The position numbers and the translations under genes are program-made. Under the pieces are notes generated by a model. That model searched no databases, was not told the origin of the DNA, and saw nothing but the letters and a program-made list of their open reading frames with translations. From Acidobacteriota bacterium (GTDB lineage: Bacteria; Acidobacteriota; Terriglobia; UBA7540), in assembly GCA_003171295.1 (NCBI GenBank), contig PMYF01000427.1, forward strand, positions 1-10,915: a stretch of DNA of 10,915 bases, read 5' to 3'. How positions within the stretch are numbered: position 1 is the first letter of the stretch; every line of letters begins with the position of its first letter. Below, piece after piece: positions 7,324-10,915 of the stretch.

Positions 7324-7523
7324 GCGACCTTTAATGGCAAATAAATCAGTGGTCGTTCAGCAACGAAGTAACCCGTACCCGTGCGGGTTTGTTCATGACA
7401 GGGCGCCCGGAAGGTACTTCTGATTCTGCCGTTCGGGATTCAGCCGCGGCTCTGACTGCCGCTTCTCGCGTGCTTTGGAGAACTAAGGGCGAGAGGCAAA
7501 TTTTGTTTCTGAAGACGGCGAAA
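7324..7523. other. Short region without a supported gene
   Basis: A hairpin can form between AACCCG (7370-7375) and CGGGTT (7384-7389), followed by only a short T-run on the plus strand. A 61-codon plus-strand frame (7389-7574) depends on a TTG start, has no family resemblance and is not called. Confidence 0.3.
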
Positions 7524-7745
7524 TCAGCCCCCCACACAACCCAACCGGAAACTTACCTGAAAGACACCCTTTGAAGGAGAATCGGGCATGCAAGCCATGA
7601 GAGCAGCTTCGGCAACCGTGCGGACAAACATCGGCGTGCTGCCCCGCTCCGGCGCCCAGCGGAGCCAGTCTCGGAGTACGGGGTCAGCCCCAGTGGAAAT
7701 CATAATAGTAATATACGCCTGAAGCGGCACCATCGGCGAAAACAC
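7524..7745 (-). pseudogene. Unrecognised short frame, probable gene fragment
   Basis: A 73-codon minus-strand frame. Its central part (DPVLRDWLRWAPERG, then TPMFVRTVAEAALMAC) looks like real protein, with an amphipathic Arg/Ala/Leu pattern. The last 18 residues switch to unconvincing sequence before the stop, as if the original 3' part were lost to a frameshift or deletion. No ribosome binding site is obvious. I do not recognise the family with confidence. Confidence 0.3.
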
Positions 7746-7800
7746 TCAGGGAACCCCAGGGTTTGACCGACCAAGCTTAACCACCGCAACTCGGCTTTTT

Positions 7801-7827
7801 CTTCCTAAGCTTCCTAAACTTCCTAAG
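7801..7827. repeat. Three tandem copies of a 9-bp unit
   Basis: CTTCCTAAG, CTTCCTAAA and CTTCCTAAG follow each other without gaps; only one base differs. A direct pair of AATTTCGC lies just downstream (7828-7835 and 7864-7871). Confidence 0.8.
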
Positions 7828-7929
7828 AATTTCGCCTATTTTAGAGGGGTCAGATTTCACAGAAATTTCGCAAGAATTGCACTTTGCCAAAAAAAGCTTC
7901 GCAATGGACTCAAAAGCCGCCAATTGCTA

Positions 7930-7958
7930 TTGACATGAAAATGCATCAGTTTTAAGCT
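7930..7958 (+). promoter_or_regulatory. Possible sigma-70-like promoter
   Basis: TTGACA (7930-7935) is a perfect -35 consensus. At 17 bases spacing stands TAAGCT, matching the -10 consensus at only 3 of 6 positions. If used, it would transcribe the inverted repeat at 7981-8008 and the tRNA-like end. In AT-rich DNA this may be chance. Confidence 0.25.
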
Positions 7959-7980
7959 TTTTGCTGGGAAATTTATGGGT

Positions 7981-8008
7981 CGTGACCGATGCTAGAAAAA
8001 CGGTCACG
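7981..8008. repeat. Perfect 8-bp inverted repeat
   Basis: CGTGACCG (7981-7988) and CGGTCACG (8001-8008) are exact reverse complements around a 12-base A-rich loop. It could be a transcribed hairpin or a protein-binding palindrome. No T-run follows, so a terminator is unlikely. Confidence 0.6.
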
Positions 8009-8012
8009 TTTA

Positions 8013-8041
8013 GGTGGGTCGCAATCCCTCTCCCTCCGCCA
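8013..8041 (+). other. tRNA-Ser-like 3' end (T-arm remnant, acceptor strand, CCA)
   Basis: GGTGGGTCGCAATCCC followed by TCTCCCTCCGCCA closely resembles the last 29 bases of bacterial serine tRNAs (T-stem GTGGG, loop ending AAT, acceptor strand, discriminator G and encoded CCA). The T-loop is altered (TCGCAAT in place of TTCGAAT), and no complementary 5' acceptor strand GGAGGGA occurs in the preceding 100 bases, so it is not a functional tRNA. Such orphan 3' ends are typical of integration at tRNA genes. Alternatively it is a decayed duplicate. Confidence 0.45.
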
Positions 8042-8128
8042 TCCAACATAGCCTGTGAAATAGATCAGTTAGCGCGCCCAATCTTTCCGCGGGTGTAGTA
8101 GGTGTGGCTCATCTCACCAATGCATTTT

Positions 8129-8152
8129 AGTGGCATCCAATGTTTGGACACT
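8129..8152 (-). terminator. Hairpin overlapping the stop of the two-cysteine protein gene
   Basis: TCCAA (8136-8140) pairs with TTGGA (8144-8148) around a 3-base loop, extended by AGTG (8129-8132) with CACT (8149-8152) after a 3-base bulge. It lies exactly at the 3' end of the minus-strand gene, but no T-run follows on that strand, so intrinsic termination is doubtful. Confidence 0.3.
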
Positions 8153-8726
8153 ATGGGTTCGGGACCGGGCTCGCCGGGCTTTTGGCCGGCGTGGCAGACC
8201 GTGGGGGAGGTGGATTGTTCACGGGCGTCCTGGGCAATCTTTGATCGATATACTCAATCAAGCCCTTTTTGAGCTTCTGGATGGCTGCCGATAGCAAAAC
8301 ATCATTTGGGAGATCCTGAAAGCGCTTTTCAATCGTCGCTTTGAGGTCATTATTGAACGCCTGTACCTGTGTGTTGAGGACATCCTGGGTAGCGCTACTG
8401 GTAATGTTCAGCCGATCCAGAGCTGCGTTCAGCTTCACCAACTCATCGCGGCTGAATTTCGCATGCAGAGCCGCGTAATCGTTGGAGCTGTATATCGGAC
8501 CGGTGCACTGGACCATTTCATAGGTCCAGTGATCGGTAACATCGATCGAACTATGCGTGAGCTGACCCTCGCAGACGTACCCACCCCGCCCCATTCTTAC
8601 GGACTGGTTCGGTTCCGCGATGGACCGGATTTCTTGTGCTCGTAGGGCTCCGGCTGTCTGCAAGGAAAGTATGGCAAGAGACGCTGACCATAATGTGAAA
8701 CGGGCCGTCTTCCTGATCTTGCTCAT
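8151..8726 (-). CDS. Secreted two-cysteine protein of unknown function
   Basis: A 191-residue predicted exported protein. ATG 8726 is chosen because AAGGAG stands 8 bases upstream and a signal peptide begins at once (MSKIRKTARF, then a hydrophobic core LWSASLAILSL and ALRA, cleavage about residue 30); an 18-codon longer start lacks such a site. The mature part has exactly two cysteines, in YVCEGQL (C52) and MVQCTGP (C74), spaced for a disulfide, then a helical domain (about 84-165; ELVKLNAALDRLN, LSAAIQKLKKGLIEYID) and a Pro/Ala-rich low-complexity tail (NNPPPPRSATPAKSPASP). No enzyme motif is seen. It stands alone with non-coding sequence on both sides and runs opposite to the operon at 1242-5427. 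Confidence 0.75.
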   Translation of the reverse strand: MSKIRKTARFTLWSASLAILSLQTAGALRAQEIRSIAEPNQSVRMGRGGYVCEGQLTHSSIDVTDHWTYEMVQCTGPIYSSNDYAALHAKFSRDELVKLNAALDRLNITSSATQDVLNTQVQAFNNDLKATIEKRFQDLPNDVLLSAAIQKLKKGLIEYIDQRLPRTPVNNPPPPRSATPAKSPASPVPNP

Positions 8727-8734
8727 TGCGGTTA

Positions 8735-8740
8735 CTCCTT
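8735..8740 (-). promoter_or_regulatory. Ribosome binding site of the two-cysteine protein gene
   Basis: Reads AAGGAG on the minus strand, 8 bases before ATG 8726; it decides the start in favour of the signal-peptide methionine. Confidence 0.7.
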
Positions 8741-8780
8741 CACTTGCGAAGATAAGCCGGTATGGCAATGGTGCCCACAC

Positions 8781-9594
8781 TCGCGCGCTTTTGCGGTAAG
8801 GGCAAAACAGACCTTGCGGCCGCTCGTCGCACAGTCAGCACTCCTAGCCCCCGGGCAACACCGGCGGAAGCTGAGGGTTCGACGCGGCAAGTAGTGCCGG
8901 TCGCGCAAAACCTCGCACGGGATGCGCTAGCCTCCATGCCTGGCGTTGCCACGCTTCTTAATCCTGATTGCGAGACGCCACGCCCCGGTCTGGCATATGT
9001 GATCGCGCAGGAATCGGAACAAGTATCGGGCCTCCTGATAAGCCCTGTGCGCCCTTAATTCCTCACGGTTGGCAGCAGCCACGTTTCCCGGCGGACCTGT
9101 CGTTCGTGGCTACCATGAGGAAGCCTTGGCATCTGCAGGCACTCTTCTTATACCTTTTAATTGAAGGGCTGTCAGTTCAGTGCGGCTCATGGGTTCGGTC
9201 AAGACTGCTCACCACTGTTAACGACAGGAGAAGGGCATTGCTGGACTGGAGGAAGTGACCGCGATTTCGGCATCGAGGCTCCTCGTTCAAGAACACGCTG
9301 ACGATGCCTCTTGCAAAACCAACCTGAAAGTCAGTAAACCCAAACTCTGTAAAGCGCCGCCCTTCCAATTCCGTGATAAGAAATCCCGGCTCGTGCTGTG
9401 CCATTATGCTCAGTCGCTTGGTCAACTCTGAGCAGACGGCACCTCGTCGGAAGGGGTATCCTGCAACAGGTTGCTGGGTACACATGCGCGCCGAGGCAAA
9501 CCTTCGTAGGTTACAGATCAGTGATGATCCGTCTGCCCCAACAGCCGACTGCTCCCAACGCGCGCTCAAATGACAGTATAGGAAAGGGAAAAGC
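8781..9594. other. About 800 bases without a convincing gene
   Basis: Several frames of 60-170 codons cross this stretch on both strands, but none has a ribosome binding site, recognisable motif or consistent composition. The most protein-like piece is on the minus strand at about 9177-9403 (MAQHEPGFLITELEG, FTDFQVGFARGIVSVFLNE), which may be a decayed gene fragment. No RNA gene, insertion sequence end or repeat array was recognised. Confidence 0.4.
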
Positions 9595-9852
9595 ATGCAG
9601 CCGATGTCAAAGGGAAAGGGCGAGTATATTTGTGGCAGTTGCAGGACGCTGTTTCGTTCCGTCCTTGAGCTGTACGAGCACGGCAAGAGGTGCACGGCTT
9701 ATCAACCGGGTGGAAGCCCCCAGTCTTTCATAGCCAGACACAGATCAAGTCCTGGGGCTGGCTCAAATGGGGAACAATATCCTCGCATCCATTCAGTCTT
9801 CAATGGACAAAAGAAAAAGGCAGGCCGGTCACGACGTGGAGGGAATAGGTAA
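9595..9852 (+). CDS. Small protein with a classical-type C2HC zinc finger
   Basis: An 85-residue protein, probably cytoplasmic and zinc-binding. Residues 11-33 fit the classical zinc-finger pattern exactly: Y11-x-C13-x2-C16-x3-F20-x5-L26-x2-H29-x3-C33, with Cys in place of the final His. This spacing (12 residues between Cys and His) is that of TFIIIA-type fingers and differs from the bacterial Ros/MucR type, where about 9 are usual. The rest is Ser/Gly-rich and ends in a basic tail (GQKKKAGRSRRGGNR), which could bind nucleic acid. ATG 9595 has AGGAAAGGG upstream (9580-9588); ATG 9604 is an alternative start. No partner gene is evident: the neighbours are non-coding sequence and the NRAMP gene. 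The role could be DNA, RNA or protein binding. Confidence 0.6.
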   Translation: MQPMSKGKGEYICGSCRTLFRSVLELYEHGKRCTAYQPGGSPQSFIARHRSSPGAGSNGEQYPRIHSVFNGQKKKAGRSRRGGNR

Positions 9853-10050
9853 GGGAGCGCTTGGCCTGTCGACGATGCTCGCGCACGACTTGGGATGTAG
9901 CCATTCCCGGCTTGCTGGGCCTTTGGGACGATTCCACTGATCCACAATCTCAACCGCGCATGACCGCGATGCGGACCTATTGGGTCGAGCAAGGTTGTAG
10001 ACTCTTTCACTCGTAGTGGTGCAGAATACCGGTCAGCTCAAGGAGCGCGC
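9853..10050. other. Non-coding region upstream of the NRAMP gene
   Basis: A small hairpin can form from CCCGG (9906-9910) with CTGGG (9915-9919) after the zinc-finger gene, without a T-run. I could not fit a manganese, magnesium or cobalamin riboswitch consensus here, and no confident promoter was found. Confidence 0.35.
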
Positions 10051-10080
10051 ATGGGGAATCCGAGCCCCTGCCGCCGGTGA
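10051..10080 (+). CDS. Possible 9-residue leader peptide before the NRAMP gene
   Basis: ATG 10051 opens a tiny frame, MGNPSPCRR, ending at TGA 10078-10080, 21 bases before the NRAMP start and in the same frame. It has AAGGAG (10040-10045) 5 bases upstream, whereas ATG 10102 has no visible ribosome binding site. Translation of the transporter might thus depend on the leader. GGGG at 10053-10056 can pair with CCCC at 10065-10068 or with CCCC at 10086-10089, giving mutually exclusive hairpins. A chance arrangement is possible. Confidence 0.35.
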   Translation: MGNPSPCRR

Positions 10081-10101
10081 GAAATCCCCTATCGCCAAGC
10101 A

Positions 10102-10915
10102 ATGAATTCGACAACAAAGGCAAACCAGTCCGCGGAAACTAGCGCCGTACGGGGTTTCTTTGCGGATTTGGGACCCGGCCTGATTACCGGCGCGGCCGAT
10201 GACGATCCTTCAGGCATTTCCACCTACTCGGTTGCCGGCGCTACCTTCGGCTATGCTCCGCTCTGGACCGCCCTTTTCTCCTTTCCGCTCATGGCGTCGG
10301 TTCAACTAATGTGCGCTCGGTTGGGGATGGTCACAGGCCGCGGCCTGGCGAGCGCTATCCGGCAGCGCTATCCGCGCTGGGTACTCTGGGGGGCCTGTCT
10401 GCTGCTCGTCGTCGCCAATGTTATCAACATCGGCGCGGATTTGGGTGGCATGGCGCAGGCGACCGAGTTGGTCACCGGGATCAACGCCTTGATTTGGACT
10501 CCGGTGTATGCGGGGCTCATCGTGGCTCTGCTTTTCTGGTCGTCATACAGACATATGGCCCGGATCTTCAAATGGATCACGCTTGTCCTGTTCGCCTATG
10601 TGGCAACGGCTTTTCTCGCTCATACGGACTGGAAGGCGGCTCTGGCGGCTACGCTGCTGCCTCGGGTGCAATGGTCGCGGGAGTTCCTGTCCCTGTTCGT
10701 GGCAATCCTCGGGACAACCATCTCACCCTATCTGTTCTTCTGGCAAGCCGCTCAAGAGGTGGAGGAAGAGAGGGCCATGGGGAAAAACGCAGCGCAGCGC
10801 AAAGGCGCCACCGAGCAAGAACTTCGAAAGCAACGCACCGACGTGGTGACGGGAATGTTCTTCTCCAACTTTATCATGTACTTCATCATTCTCACCACAG
10901 CGGCCACCTTGCATG
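10102..10915 (+). CDS. NRAMP-family divalent metal transporter, N-terminal part (runs off the window)
   Basis: The first 271 codons of an inner-membrane NRAMP (SLC11) transporter, normally about 400-450 residues. Seen: an N-terminal soluble tail, then DLGPGLITGAADDDPSG (22-38) as the broken first helix; further hydrophobic helices (LLLVVANVINIGADLGG; WTPVYAGLIVALLFW; WITLVLFAYVATAFLA); GTTISPYLFFWQA (204-216) as the broken sixth helix; and a charged loop QEVEEERAMG. D35 aligns with the metal-binding Asp of the DPGN motif, but the Asn is Gly here, and the sixth-helix MPH motif reads S208-P209-Y210, so the Met ligand typical of Mn/Fe transporters is absent. Substrate may be Mg2+ or another ion. 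The start is the first ATG after an in-frame TGA at 10078. Confidence 0.88.
   Translation, partial: MNSTTKANQSAETSAVRGFFADLGPGLITGAADDDPSGISTYSVAGATFGYAPLWTALFSFPLMASVQLMCARLGMVTGRGLASAIRQRYPRWVLWGACLLLVVANVINIGADLGGMAQATELVTGINALIWTPVYAGLIVALLFWSSYRHMARIFKWITLVLFAYVATAFLAHTDWKAALAATLLPRVQWSREFLSLFVAILGTTISPYLFFWQAAQEVEEERAMGKNAAQRKGATEQELRKQRTDVVTGMFFSNFIMYFIILTTAATLH

Larger units (their letters stand above)
7746..8150. other. AT-rich non-coding stretch
   Basis: No open frame is supportable here. Base composition is clearly more AT-rich than the surrounding genes, especially at 7795-7985. It holds the 9-bp tandem repeat, a possible promoter, the perfect inverted repeat and the tRNA-Ser-like 3' end listed separately. 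Confidence 0.6.

Noticed and set aside
7952..8041. Complete tRNA-Ser gene
   Set aside because: Only the 3' 29 bases fit; there is no matching 5' acceptor strand, D-arm or paired anticodon stem.
8740..9058. Overlapping frames on both strands (70 and 98 codons)
   Set aside because: Ala/Arg/Ser/Val-rich low-complexity translations on both strands without ribosome binding site or motif; could be a decayed fragment but not supportable.
9177..9695. Minus-strand frame of 172 codons
   Set aside because: Its first third is antisense to the zinc-finger gene and no internal start has a ribosome binding site; only a protein-like core remains, noted as a possible fragment.
9853..10100. Riboswitch (manganese, magnesium or cobalamin type) before the NRAMP gene
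   Set aside because: Some GGGAA/CCCC-like pieces are present but the conserved boxes of these classes could not be aligned.

Overview
The window looks like a chromosomal segment of a GC-rich acidobacterium, probably of the Solibacter/Bryobacter type. This is inferred from the Oar-like TonB-dependent receptor next to secreted beta-propeller proteins and a DUF4091 (GH123-like) protein, and from protein style; no marker gene proves it.

Left part (1-5427, plus strand, dense and GC-rich): the C-terminal part of a TonB-dependent outer-membrane receptor (1-1056) is followed, after a 185-base spacer with a large inverted repeat, by three tightly packed genes. Two encode tandem paralogous secreted beta-propeller proteins (1242-2468 and 2465-3661, ATGA overlap). 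The third encodes a secreted DUF4091/GH123-like putative glycosidase (3670-5427) whose ribosome binding site overlaps the stop of the gene before it. Together they read as a small glycan or glycoconjugate uptake and processing locus: the receptor imports, the propellers bind or process, and the hydrolase trims. The substrate is not evident.

Middle (5428-8150, mostly minus strand, low gene density): this is a decayed accessory region. It holds a possible truncated gene (5537-5809), a degenerate IS6-family insertion sequence (about 5759-6430) with one terminal repeat and a transposase that has lost its N-terminus and first catalytic Asp, an intact-looking gene for a small uracil-DNA-glycosylase-fold protein (6465-7055), a possible small membrane peptide gene (7141-7323), another gene fragment (7524-7745), and an AT-rich stretch with a 9-bp tandem repeat, a perfect inverted repeat and what looks like the 3' end of a serine tRNA (about 8013-8041). 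The last could be an integration scar.

Right part (8151-10915): a secreted two-cysteine protein of unknown function on the minus strand (8151-8726), about 800 bases with no convincing gene, a small plus-strand gene whose product has a textbook classical zinc-finger spacing (9595-9852), a possible 9-codon leader peptide (10051-10080), and the first 271 codons of an NRAMP-family metal transporter (10102 to the window edge) with an atypical metal-binding motif.

No rRNA, complete tRNA, CRISPR array or recognisable phage module was seen. The most unusual items are the paired propeller plus hydrolase operon, the classical-type zinc finger in a bacterial small protein, the leader-peptide arrangement before the NRAMP gene, and the tRNA-Ser-like scar.
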